From Lathyrus oleraceus (Eukaryota > Streptophyta > Magnoliopsida > Fabales > Fabaceae), in the NCBI RefSeq assembly GCF_024323335.1, contig NC_066581.1, positions 297,619,536 to 297,683,535 of the forward strand: DNA of 64,000 nt, written 5' to 3'. The translations under genes were made by a program, and so were the position numbers. The notes beneath the pieces were generated by a model. The model saw only the letters and a program-made list of their open reading frames with translations, ran no database searches and was not told the DNA's origin. Shown here in pieces: positions 12,327 through 24,100 of the stretch (the stretch's first letter is position 1; every line of letters begins with the position of its first letter).

Positions 12327-12571
12327 ATTTTTTTTTCAAAATAATCAATTTTTTCAAAAAAAATCGAAAATAACCAATTATTCAAAAAAAATAATCAAAA
12401 TAATCAAGTTTGGTAGAGGATGCGTCAGATGAATTGGCGCATCCCCAAAGCGTAAGGAGGAGGCGCCAATAGCATTGACGCATGCATTGGGCTTCTCATG
12501 AGGAAGCGCCAATGCTAGTGGCGCCTTAGTGTGTTTTGGTTGGTGTATGCGTCAATTCTTCTGGCGCATAC
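12327..12571 (+). repeat. MULE left terminal inverted repeat
   Basis: Matches the reverse complement of 42922-43202 with some indels. Outer about 80 bases are T/A-rich. The inner part contains hairpin-forming modules with GGCGCC/GGCGCA cores alternating with ATTGG/CCAAT, for example GATGAATTGGCGCATCC and AGTGGCGCC. The right repeat has more modules than the left. Confidence 0.85.
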
Positions 12572-12704
12572 ACCCCCTTCTATTTTTTTTTAATTATTTA
12601 ATTTTTAATATTTAATTTTTTTTATTTAATAAATAAGAAATAGTAATGAAAAAAAATAAATTCATTGAATATGTAATAATTGGTTACATTGGACTGACAA
12701 TAAA
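12572..12704. other. Short AT-rich spacer between left TIR and PMD stop
   Basis: Non-coding; it would be the 3' untranslated end of the minus-strand PMD gene. Confidence 0.5.
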
Positions 12705-13327
12705 CTAATGATCGGCCCGATTATAACGTCCCCCGGTTCCACATCCTGGTGCGTTAGTTTGTCTCTGAGGTCTCCCACGATTTTCTTGAGGTGTTTGTGG
12801 TCTTTGGGTGCTGACCTGATCGAGCGATGGCTGGTTGGAAGGTTCGACGAAAGTTCCAGCGGTATTTGACATATGTGTCATCATTTGCTCCCAATATCCG
12901 GAGGGACTCTGGCCAACGACGCTTCCGTAATGGAGTTCAGTGCCCATGTCATCGTAGTTAGGGTGTTGGGGTTGGGTGAATTGGGGACGGTATAGTTGCC
13001 CAAATTAGGCCATTGAGTCATTTTGGAAACTAAGCAATGGTTCCTGGGGCATACTATAGTTAAATAATGGTTGGATGTTCATCGGTGGGGGGCTACAATG
13101 AAGTGACCCATGTGAATTATTTGGGTTGTAGACGGTTGTGGATGCGGGGTTTGATTCTTGGTTTTGTGTTTGGGTGGGTGGTATGAACGGGGTGCGACAT
13201 TGGATGGTTGGTTGTTCGGTGGTTGGCATGAACGGGTTGCGATGTTGGGTGTTTGGTTGTTGTGTCTATGTGGTCGGTTGATGTTGTGTGGTTGGTTGTT
13301 GGGTTTGGGTGGGTTCACATTAGTGTT
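12705..13327 (-). pseudogene. Plant mobile domain protein, C-terminal part (severed by copia)
   Basis: Minus-strand continuation of the PMD gene at 37595-39230. It encodes a low-complexity tail rich in Pro, Asn, Gln, Thr and His, then a segment with YWEQMMTHMSNTAGTF, and ends in a Gly/Arg-rich CGTGGRYNRADH tail before the stop at 12705. Such Pro/Gln-rich, Cys-Gly-Thr-Gly ending tails are, as I recall, usual in TE-borne PMD proteins. The 12705-13229 frame carries an in-frame TAA at about 13005 (apparently from CAA). The break at 13328-13332 (GGGTG) is the copia target site. Confidence 0.75.
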
Positions 13328-14223
13328 GGGTGTGTTGGTGTAAGCCCTAGAGGTCAATACATTTGGTACTTGTATCGAATTATTTATTAATAATAAAAGG
13401 CTTTTTCTTTATTATGTTTGTTTAATAAAGTCCCTAGAATAGCTAGTCCGTTTAATGTATCAAGTGTGACTTAATCATGAAATCTCATTAAACATAAGGA
13501 CATTATCCTTAAAGTATCTGTAGTCGAGCTTTATTGTGAAGTGGGATAACATTAAAGCATTAAGACTATTATGTATATAGACTGATGATCACATCTCATG
13601 GATCATGGATAAGGAGTTATCAAGTCTTAAACATAGGTATGAATATTAAGAGTAATATTTATACTGGATTGACCCGCTATGAGAATACTATATAGAATGT
13701 TATGCAAAGTGTCATAAGTTATTCTCATGGTGATAATGGTGTATACCACCCTTCGACCTGAAACTATTATGGACCCTAGATGTAGAGTCGAGTGCCTTAT
13801 TGTTGATCAAACATTGTCCGTAACTGGATGACCATAAAGACAGTTGATGGGTACTCCACGAAGCATGCTAAGGGACATGAGTGACCTATATGGAATTTGC
13901 CCATCCTGCGTAACAGGATAAATATCTATGAGCCCAATATTGAACTGGACAAGGATGACACGGTCTATGTCTTGTGTTCAATATAGACATAAGGGCAAAA
14001 GGGTAATTGTACACATAAGTATTATCACAAAAGGATTTGTCAGATCACATGACATTTTCGTGTCTTGGGTAGCAGTGATGTGTTGCTAGATACCACTCAC
14101 TGTTTATTATGTTAAATGCGTGATTTAATATAATTGTCAATGCCGCGAAAACCTACAGGGTCACACACAAAAGGACAGATTGATGAGATATAGAGTAACT
14201 AAGGAATACCGTAATGTACGGTG

Positions 14224-14349
14224 CACTTAAGTGAATTGTAGAACATCATAAGATACAGTGTACTTAAGTAGAATACGAAATATGGTAAGGTACCACACGC
14301 TTAAGTGATTTTGGCATATTATAAGATATGGGCCACATACACTTGAGTG
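14224..14349 (+). promoter_or_regulatory. Repeated CACTTAAGTG motifs in copia U3
   Basis: Four related palindromes (CACTTAAGTG, TACTTAAGTA, CGCTTAAGTG, CACTTGAGTG) lie 35-160 bases upstream of the TATA box. All four also occur in the 3' LTR at about 37130-37260. The place and repetition fit an enhancer; this is inference. Confidence 0.5.
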
Positions 14350-14382
14350 GGCTTTTTAGCTTGCAGTCCACACAAGTGGTTC

Positions 14383-14390
14383 TATAAATA
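14383..14390 (+). promoter_or_regulatory. TATA box of copia 5' LTR
   Basis: TATAAATA lies inside a perfect 18-base palindrome, GGTTCTATAAATAGAACC (14378-14395). The 3' LTR has the same sequence at 37292-37299. Confidence 0.8.
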
Positions 14391-14681
14391 GAACCCTTGT
14401 GTAGAAGCATTTGTGCAGTTGCAATTTCGTTTCTCTCTCTCTCTCACTCACTCAAAGCCTTCATTCGTAGCAGCTAGCACTGAGATTGAAGGAATTCGTT
14501 AGTGTGGACTGAGTAGAGGCGTTGCCATTGTTCAACGTTCGTGATCGCTCCGTAGGTCTGCATCAAAGGTTACAATCGCCACAAGAGGTAACGATTCTAT
14601 CACTAATCATGCTCATTCATAAGGATCACTAAAGGAGAAATTTTAAATTCCGCTGCATTTTGGATCGCTCTTCTCCTTCAG

Positions 14682-14694
14682 TGGTATCAGAGCC
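14682..14694 (+). other. Copia primer-binding site (tRNA-iMet)
   Basis: TGGTATCAGAGCC one base after the 5' LTR, complementary to the 3' end of plant initiator methionine tRNA, the usual primer of plant copia elements. Confidence 0.9.
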
Positions 14695-16250
14695 ACTTAC
14701 GAAACCATGCATCTGATAGTTGTTTATTTTCTGTATTTTCTGTATTAATACGATTAAAAGACAAAATGAATCAAAGAATAAACGAGTAATTAAATTTGGC
14801 ATCATGTGTGTATGATTTGGATGATTGATGTTGACTATGCTTCGGAATCCGACATTAGTATGGTGAAGCAACGATACATCGATCGTCCATAGGTTATGCA
14901 ATTGAGATCGATCAAGTTATATATATGATATAAATAATCCTGATGCAAAATACGGTATATATGATATACTGTTTCTGTTTCGTTCATTCAAACACTTAAT
15001 GGTTATTTTCCTTTGAGCGATCAATGTACGTTTGCTTCTTGATCCGACATTAGTATGGTGAAGTAATGACGTGTTGATCAATCATACTGAATCAACAATC
15101 GAGGTGTGTTTGACGGTCTGAAATTGGTGCATTAGGGTTAATGACGGCACAAGGGTTGTGCTTTAAAGTATCAAGTGTTGATGTGAAAAACGACGTCGAT
15201 TTCAAATGACCGGGCAGCAGACCCCCGTTCCTGCTGACCGGGCAGCGGACCCCCGACTAACTCTGCGTAGTGTGATCGGTCGCCGAAATTTAATTTGGTT
15301 TTAATTAATTAAAAGAATTAAAATTAATAATAATAATGTGTTTATTATTATTGTCTTGTGGTGATCGGTTATGGCCTTAGTTTTCCTTTATTTTGTTTTG
15401 GGTTTTTAAAATACGACCTGCATGTCGTGCCTCTCTTTTAATCTCATAATGTAACTTCTTTTCTCATCTCACTCCCTCGTATGTAAAACGAGCTTCTTTT
15501 ATGTAATGTAATATTATGAAGAAAGAGAAGAATTCAATATCAAAGGAGGACAACCTTTAAGATCTTGCTTGGAGAATCTTAGATCGTTATTAGATTAGCT
15601 TAGGTTCTCTCATTGGCTTGGGAGAACAATTGTGCTAGGGGCCATAACTGTTTCATTATGTATGTTGATGCATGTGAATGTATGTTGATGCATGTGAGAG
15701 ACGATTTATATGATAAATAAGCCGGTGAGATCAGAATAATTGCAAATTCCCTCAAATTAAATATTAAATTTATGCTTTCCAAGTTTTAGCACTCATCAAG
15801 ACTAGTATCGGATAATGTAGGTTCCGCCTACGCGAGGTGAATGTTCTATATTAGTAAGGCGCGATGGGATAATTGTAATATCCAATTGCTAAAACAATGG
15901 GTCAAACTTAAATAAACAAATTATAATAAGATTATATATGTTTAGAAGCAAGAGTTGGAAATGATTCATGTGATAGATTGGAATAAGGAGTTATTCACCT
16001 AACTAAAATATTCGAGAGTTGTATTAGATACAATTGGAAGGAGTTCCTACCTAAATAACCTAGTTTTGTGTAATCCGCCTACGCGGACTTAAAACAAAGT
16101 GAAATGTGGATCTCGACCCACTAGAAAATCTTTCAACGAGATTTTCCGAATCAAATGATGAGGGTCATTTGTTTTAAGTAAAATAGTGGGAGCATATTTA
16201 ATTAAAGGCCTAATTGAATATGTTATTGATACTTATATTTTCATTATACC
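14695..16250 (+). other. Copia leader (5' untranslated region)
   Basis: About 1.55 kb with no long frame. It contains short duplicated words: ATCCGACATTAGTATGGTGA at about 14848 and about 15040, and GACCGGGCAGC(A/G)GACCCCCG at about 15210 and 15238. The long leader would contain the packaging signal. Confidence 0.6.
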
Positions 16251-19200
16251 ATGACAACAAACACCTCTAACAACATTTTGCGATCAATCCTTGACAAGGA
16301 AAAATTGTATTGGACAAATTTTCTGGATTGGCACCGAAATCTGAGGATTATCCTCAAACATGATAGAAAGCTGTATGTCTTGGAGAAACCTGTTCCTGAA
16401 GAGGAACCTCCTAGTTCTGCACCTAAGGCAGAAAGAGATGCTTATAAGAAGCATGTCGATGATGCCAATGAAACTGCTTGTCTCATGCTAGCTACCATGA
16501 ACTCAGAGTTGCAAAAGCAACATGAGAACATGGCAGCGTTCGATATGATCGAACACCTGAAGATGCTCTATCAAGAGCAAGCAAGGCATGAAAGGTTTGA
16601 AGTTTCAAAAGCCCTTTTTCAAGGCAAGTTAGCTGAGGGAGCCCCTGTAGGTCCCCATGTACTTAAGATGATTGGGTATGTGGAAAACCTTGAGAGGCTG
16701 GGTTTTCCCCTCGGGAAGGAACTTGCGACTGATTTGATCTTGCAATCGTTGCCAAATAGATTCAGTCAATTTGTCCTAAATTTCAATATGAATGATATGG
16801 ACAAATCTCTTCCTGAACTGCTAGCCATGTTAAGAACTGCTGAGCAGAATCTGAAGTCAAAAGGGAAGTCCACTCTGATGATCGAAAATGGAAAGAGACA
16901 GAACAAAAGACCCACCAAGCAGGGTGATAAAGGGAAAGGCAAGGAAGTTGCCAAACCCAAACCCATTGTTGCTGCTTTGAAGCCTAGTGGAGGCATAGCA
17001 AAGGAAGGCACCTGCTTCCATTGCGGTAAGACCGGACACTGGAAGAGAAACTGCCCAAAGTACCTGGAAGATAAGAAGAATGGGGTAGAGACTTCAACTT
17101 CAGGTATTTTTGTTATTGAAATTAATTTATCTACTTCTGCATCATGGGCATTAGATACTGGATGCGGTTCTCACATTTGTACCAATGTGCAGAGGCTAAA
17201 AAGGAGTAGAGATTTGGCAAAAGGTGAAGTTGACCTACGAGTTGGCAATGGAGCAAAGGTTGCTGCTTTAAACATAGGAACTTATGTATTGACTTTACCT
17301 AGTGGTTTAATAATTCAGTTAGAGAACTGTTATTATGTACCTGTAATTAGCAGGAATATTATTTCCGTTTCTTGTTTGGACAAGTTTGGTTTTTCATTTA
17401 TAATAAAGAACAATTGTTGCTCAATTTATTTGAATGATATATTCTATGCTACCGCACAAATGAATAATGGATTATATGTCCTTGATCTTGAAATTCCTAT
17501 TTATAACATTAATACTAAAAGGATGAAACCTAATGAGTTAAATCCAACTTACCTTTGGCATTGTCGATTAGGCCACATAAATGAGAAACACATTTCTAAA
17601 CTCCATAAAGATGGACTCTTGGACTCTTTTGATTATGAATCATATGAGACATGCAGATCTTGTTTAATCGGAAAGATGACAAAGTCTCCATTCACATGAA
17701 AAGGTGAAAGAGCTAATGATCTTTTGGCCCTCATTCATATTGATGTATGTGGACCGCTAAACATACCAGCAAGAGGAGGTTTTCAGTACTTCATCACATT
17801 TACTGATGATTTCAGTAGATATGGTTATGTGTATTTAATGAAACACAAATCAGAGTCCTTTGAAAAGTTCAAGGAATTCAAGAAGGAAGTACAAAACCAA
17901 CTAGGTAAGAATACTAAAACTCTTCGATCAGATTGAGGTGGTGAGTATTTAAGCCTAGAGTTTGATGACCATCTGAAAGAGTGTGGGATCCTATCCCAAC
18001 TTACTCCTCCTGGAACACCCCAATGGAATGGTGTATCTGAGAGAAGAAATTGAGCCCTGTTAGACATGGTCCGATCCATGATGAGTTACGCCTATCTTCC
18101 AAACTCCTTTTGGGGACATGCACTATTGACAACAGCTTACACACTTAACCGTGTTCCATCCAAAAAGGTCGAGAAGACACCATATGAGATATGGAGTGGT
18201 AAGAAACCACATATGTCTTACATGAAGATTTGGGGTTGCGAAGTTTATGTGAAACGACAAATTTCAACTAAGCTTGAGCCCAAATCTGACAAATGCTTAT
18301 TTGTGGGGTATCCTAAAGAAACAAGAGGGTATTACTTCTACAATCCTTCTGAGGGCAAAATGTTTGTTGCTCGAAATGGAGTTTTCCTAGAAAAGGATTT
18401 TATTTCTAAAGGAATCAGTGGGAGGAAAGTAGAGCTTAAAGAAATTCAAGAATCACAAAGCATTGATACACCTATGGAGGAATTAGAGCAGGAAACACAA
18501 GTAGTTGTGGAAGAGCAGCCTGCTTAAGTAGAACAAGACAAACGTAGGTCAAGCAGGATACATCACATACCTGAGAGATATGGATATCTCATAAATGATC
18601 AAGGTGATGTATTACTCATGGATCAAGATGAGACTGTGACCTACCAAGAGGCCATAACTGGTCCTGAGTCTGAGAAGTGGCTAGAAGCCATGAAATCTGA
18701 AATGGATTCCATGTACACAAACCAAGTTTGGACCTTGGTAGAGCCTCCGGTAGGAGTTAACCCTGTAGGATGAAAGTGGGTCTTCAAAAAGAAGACTGAC
18801 ATGGATGGTAAGGTACATACCTATAAGGCAAGACTGGTTGCAAAAGGATATAAACAAATTCATGGGGTTGACTATGATGAAACCTTTTCACCAGTTGCAA
18901 TGCTTAAATCTGTTTGGATTTTACTTGCTATCGCTGCATATCATGATTATGAAATATGGTAGATGAATGTCAAAACTTCTTTCCTTAATGGGAATCTTCT
19001 TGAGGATGTGTACATGACACAGCCTGAAGGATTTGACATACCTGAAGAAGCCCTAAAGATATGTAAGTTACAAAGATCAATCTATGGATTGAAGCAAGCT
19101 TCCAGAAGCTGGAATCTTCGTTTTGATGAAACAGTAAAACAATATGGATTCATCAAGAACAAAGATGAGCCTTGTGTCTTCAAGAAGGTTAATGGGAGCA

Positions 19201-19561
19201 TAATCGTTTTCCTGGTATTATATGTAGATGACATATTACTCATTGGAAACGATGTCCCTACCCTGCAACAAGTAAAGTCTTGGTTGGGGAAATGCTTTTC
19301 TATGAAGGACCTAGGTGAAGCATCCTATATATTAGGAATCAGAATCTATAAAGATAGATCACAAAAACTGCTTGGTCTAAGTCAGAGTACATACATAGAC
19401 AAAGTGTTGAGACGCTTTAATATGCATGATTCCAAGAAAGGATTCATACCTATGGAACATGGCGTTTATCTATCAAAAACACAATCCCCTTCAACTAAGG
19501 AAGAAAGGGATCGCATGAATAAGATTCCATATGCATCTGCAATAGGATCTATCATGTATGC
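16251..19561 (+). pseudogene. Copia gag-pol, N-terminal and central part
   Basis: A single frame from ATG 16251 to the Athila insertion, with six in-frame stops (17697, 17934, 18051, 18525, 18771, 18960) and no frameshift. Domains in order: gag (residues 1-250); CCHC knuckle CFHCGKTGHWKRNC (255-268); aspartic protease with DTG at 302-304; integrase with HHCC zinc finger (about 437-475), catalytic Asp498, Asp561 and Glu597 (D-35-E spacing kept); RT with YVDD encoded at 19221-19232. The frame is interrupted just after SIMYA, at target site TATGC, by the Athila 5' LTR and resumes at 31283. Several stops could come from C-to-T changes in CGA, CAA or CAG codons. Catalytic residues survive, so the stops look more recent than loss of function by substitution. 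Confidence 0.95.
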
Positions 19562-21005
19562 TGATCGGTCACCATTTACACTTAGTTTTCATCATTCATC
19601 CAGCATTGAATCTTCAAGAATCGGTAACATTTTGCTCTTTATTTTAGTGATTTCTTTAGTTTATTGCATTTTATGAATTTCCGCTTGTTTTATGTTGCAT
19701 TAGTAGTTCTTCTCTTTTTGTCGCATTTTATGCGTTTCTGTGTAGTACTGTTTGGTTTCCAGGTCAAATAACAAGTCTGAAAGATGCGTACCGGAAGAAT
19801 GAATGTCAAAGACATAATGCAAAGCTAAAAATAAACGAAAACAGGGGGTTGACACGGGTGCCCGTGTCAGCTGACACGACCCGTGTCAGCATGTGCAGAA
19901 CCAAGTTAAGGGAACCCAGAAAACAGGGGGCCGACACGGGTGCCCGTGTCAGCTGGCACGGCCCGTGTCAGCAAGGGTTGGAATTTGGACTTACAGTAAG
20001 GCCAACATGGGCAGCCATGTCACCAGACACGGCCCATGTTGGCTATTTCGCCTCATTTGCTGATTTTTTATGTATTGACCCCTTTGTACATCCGGAGGGC
20101 AGTTTGGGTATTTCGCAATGTTTTTAGTTGTTTGGAAGCTATTTAGTCTGAATTTTGGCAGAGAGAAAGACACTTTTTGGATCGTAGAAGAAAAGAGACA
20201 GAAAGAAGAAGCGACCTTGCAAAGTGTTTAGAGGATAAGAGATCTTCAATATCGGAAGAGATTGAAGATCAACTTTCATCAACAACAAATTGTAATGTCT
20301 CTAATTTGTAATTTATTGTCTTTGAATATTATGAGAAGATAAACCCCCCAATGCTAGGGGGTGTCCCTGAATTGCTACTGTATGAATACTTTGTCTATGT
20401 TCTTATAATCATCGATGTTTTCTTAATTCAAATTATTATACAACGTTCTTAATGCTTTATTTTATCGGACAAATGAAATTCTGATCTCTGGTTAAGGTTT
20501 AGGTCGGACAAACCGCCTTATCGCTTGTTGTATAAAAAACCCAGGTTTAATCACTTAGGAATGAGGATCAAACCGTAGTAACCGTTAATTCTTGATCAAT
20601 TACATATTTTCATAACAGCAATTTGAATAACTAAGGAATTAAGATTGAAGTTGACTGTTAATGGTTTTCGGCTAAGGAAATAGAGAAAACAATTCTTGAG
20701 AAACGGTTTTGAATTATTAGAACATAGATGTTATATGATATGGAAGAAGTGTATTACAAAGCAATTCATACATCTAGCCCTAACATGCTTTCTCATATCG
20801 GTTAAACAGTTTTTATACGTTTAATATTTATATTTTCGTTCTTATTATTTTTGAAAACACTCATCAAACCCCATATGATCTTTTGTTAAATTGAATTATT
20901 ATAAATATTGGTACTTACTACGCAGTCCTCGAGATCGATACTCGGGAAAACTCCAATTTTATTACTATATTGGTGCAAATAGTACACTTGCTATTTTACC
21001 GATCA
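19562..21005 (+). repeat. Athila 5' LTR (1444 bp)
   Basis: Nearly collinear with the 3' LTR (29971-31281). The 5' copy is longer because the 3' copy lacks about 105 bases matching 20232-20340 and one GACACGG palindrome unit. 19847-20045 holds palindromic units built on TGACACGG/CCGTGTCA. Confidence 0.93.
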
Positions 21006-21011
21006 AGTTTT

Positions 21012-21029
21012 TGGCGCCGTTGCCGGGGA
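21012..21029 (+). other. Athila primer-binding site (tRNA-Asp type)
   Basis: TGGCGCCGTTGCCGGGGA, six bases after the 5' LTR. This is the primer site typical of Athila-group elements (complementary to tRNA-Asp). Confidence 0.85.
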
Positions 21030-21132
21030 CTGCCAAAGTATAAGTTGAAAAATAATTCAATTGGAATCTTGTTGCTCTGCAGCCAAAAAATTTATGTATT
21101 ATTGTTTATTCTAATAATTGTCTAATCCGTGT

Positions 21133-24100
21133 ATGCGAGGTAAGGCCTCAGCTGAATTTCTTTTTGACGCAGAACCAGAAAGATTATTGCGTGCAAGACG
21201 ACGAAAAGCTAGGCCGGAACTTTCAGAAGCAACCCCTATTATTTCTGAGTCTGAAAAAGAAGAAGTTGTTTCAGTTCATTCGGAAGACTCCGAAGCCGTT
21301 TCTGAACCAATGGCTGAAGCTCCACCACCTCATACGGAAAGACTTCTGGGTGATTATGGAGGTGCAAATGCTCCTACTGGAAGGTTAACAATTGTGAACC
21401 AACCGGTAAATGTTGATCATTTTCAGCTACACCCTTCAACGATTTGTCAACTCGAAAGGAGACCGTTCTCCGGAAAAATCAACGAAGATGCCAACAAGCA
21501 TTTACAAAGATTTCTGACCATGACGACATCGTTAAAAATTGAGGGACACTCAGAGGAAGCAAAAAAGTTGGTGATGTTTCCATTTACACTATCGGAAGAT
21601 GCCGAATAGTGGTTTTACTCTTTACCCGCGGGAAGCATAACAACTTGGCAACAAATGGAGACAACATTTTTGAATGAGTACTTCCCTACTTCTGTGTATA
21701 TCCGCAAGAGATATGATATTGTAAATTTCAAACAGAAGGAAGGAGAGTCACTCGGAGATGCTTACAAGAGGTTCAAGCGATTGTTGGTTGAATGTCCTAC
21801 TCATAACATGGACGCAACTGAACAAATGCAAAATTTTGTGAATGGGCTCAGAATGAAGACTAAGCAACTCATAGACACAGTTGCCGGTGGCTCAACAAAT
21901 TTTACAATAGCCACTGGAATAAAGAAAATCATTGAAGCCATTGCAGCAAATGAGCATCTGGAACTCTATAACCGCAGTGTAAGTCAACCTGAAGGCATCA
22001 TTGATCTCAAGCTAGCAAATCAAGTTGTGAAGATGGAAGATCAAATAACAGCTGAAGTAGAGAGAAGACTCAAGAAAATGACTCTTGACACTCAAACGGT
22101 GGCACAAGTGCAACCGGTCCAACATATTCAAGCTGTTAGTTGTGAAATTTGTGGAGGGCCTCACTTCGCCATGCATTGTGTGGCAACTGCGCAATAGGTA
22201 GAAGAGATTAATTTTCTGAAGCAGAACAATCCTTACTCCAACACATATAATCCTGGATGGACAAATCATCCAAATTTTTCCTGGAAGGACCAACAAGGAA
22301 ATGCTCAGAAGCAAGTGCCCACCCAGTATCAAAGCCAACCACAACAACAACAACCTTACCAGCAACAGTTTCACCAATCCCAACAGCAATTTCAACAACA
22401 GGTTCAAAGAAAAGCAGATTGGGAAATTGCCATTGAAAAAATGGCAGCTCAAAGTTCACAATTTCAAGAGGAGACTAGAAGTAATATGAGAAACACTGGT
22501 GCTTCAATAAAAAATCTGGAAGTGCAAATGAGTAAGATTGCTCAACAACTCATGGGTTCGCAAACACCAGGTGCATTACCGAGTGCTACAGTTACAAATC
22601 CATGAGAGCATAATAATGTGAGTGCGGTAACCACAAGGAGTGGTAAGGCAAAAGAAGTCCCTGAAAAAGATGATGACCAAGAAGACCAATTGCTTGAAGT
22701 TGATTTGGAGATAAAAGAAAATGAGGTTGTTAGTGAAGAGGTGACGGTATCTAAACTAGTGGTTAAAGAAAAAGTTAGTGAATCAAAGCCGGTTGTCAAA
22801 CTCCCTTTCCCCACAAGAAATAAGAAGAAAGAACAACATGAGAAGAACTTCGAGAAATTCTTGGAGATGTTCAAAAAGCTTGAGATTAACATTCCGTTCT
22901 TGGAGGCACTTGAGCAAATGCCCTCTTATGCTAAATTCATGAAGGATATTATTTCAAAAAGGAGGAGCACTGAGACTGACTCTATTGTACTAACCGAAAC
23001 TTGTAGTGCTATTTTGTAGGGTATGAAGATTCCGATAAAGAAAAAAGATCGAGGCTTGATAACTATCCCTTGCACTATCGAGGATAGATCTTTCAAAAAG
23101 GCCCTTATAGACTTGGGGGCAAGTGTGAGTCTCATGCCGTTATCCATCTACAAGAGGTTGGGGATTGGAAAAATGCAAGATACCAGAATGACACTTCAAT
23201 TTGTTGACCACTCTGTGAAGAGACCTTATGGAGTGGTGGAAGATGTTCTTGTGAAGATTGATATGTTTGTATTTCCGGTAGACTTTGTGATCGTAGAAAT
23301 GCCGGAAGATGAAGAGATACCGCTCATTCTTGGTAGACCCTTTTTGGAGACCGGGAGATGTTTGATAGATATAGAAGAGGGCACCATGGCTCTAAAAGTT
23401 TATGACGAAGAGTTAAAAATTGATGTGTGTAACACCATGAAATACAAAGATGATGTGGCCACCAGTCAACACATAGAGGTGATTTATCAAATGGTTCTGA
23501 AAGAAAATCCTCTAAGTGAACAAAAATTGCCCTTGGAGAGAGTTCTAAGTCTATCAATCTCTGAAGACACTCAAGAAGTTGATGAAAAGGAAATGGAAGT
23601 GTTAACTATGATGGCAACACAACCGCCCTTTAAGGGATCCCGATCACTCCGATGGATAAACTTAAGGGAACCCCAAGTTGAGGAAAAGAAAGATGAGACC
23701 AAGAAAGTGGATGAGCTGAAACAATTGCCTGAAAATCTCAAGTATGTTTTTCTAGATCCCGAAAGGAAATGCTCGGCTATTATAAGCTCTAATCTAGAGG
23801 TTTCTCAAGAAGACAAGCTTGTCAAGGTTTTGAAGAAGCACAAAAGTGAAATGGGATGGGCGATAGAAGACTTGAAGGGAATTAGCCCTACGGTGTGTAT
23901 ACATAAAATTCTCATGGAGGATGGTCACAAACCAGTGGTGCAACCACAAAGAAGACTAAATCTCGTAATGAAGGAAGTGGTTAGGAAAGAGATTGTTAAA
24001 CTATTAGATGCTGGGCTAATTTATCCCATATCCGATAGCTCTTGGGTGAGTCTTGTTCATGTGGTCCCGAAGAAAGGAGGGACTACAGTTATAAGGAATG

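Larger units (their letters stand above)
13333..14680 (+). repeat. Copia 5' LTR (1348 bp)
   Basis: Begins TGTTGG, ends CTTCA. Intact, and serves as reference for the 3' copy, which matches it closely. U3 contains four copies of a CACTTAAGTG-type palindrome (14224, 14258, 14297, 14340; spacing 34-43 bases) upstream of the TATA box. A CT-rich tract (TTTCTCTCTCTCTCTC) follows the TATA box. Confidence 0.93.

Noticed and set aside
13158..13343. Gly/Leu-rich plus-strand open frame
   Set aside because: Antisense of the PMD Pro/Asn-rich tail.
19849..20127. Open frames over the GACACGG repeats (also 30073-30346 and 26605-26856)
   Set aside because: They are in the LTRs and spacer of the Athila element and translate palindromic repeats.
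22012..22892. Long minus-strand open frames in Athila gag
   Set aside because: Shadow frames of the plus-strand gag; composition mirrors the Gln- and Lys-rich coding strand.
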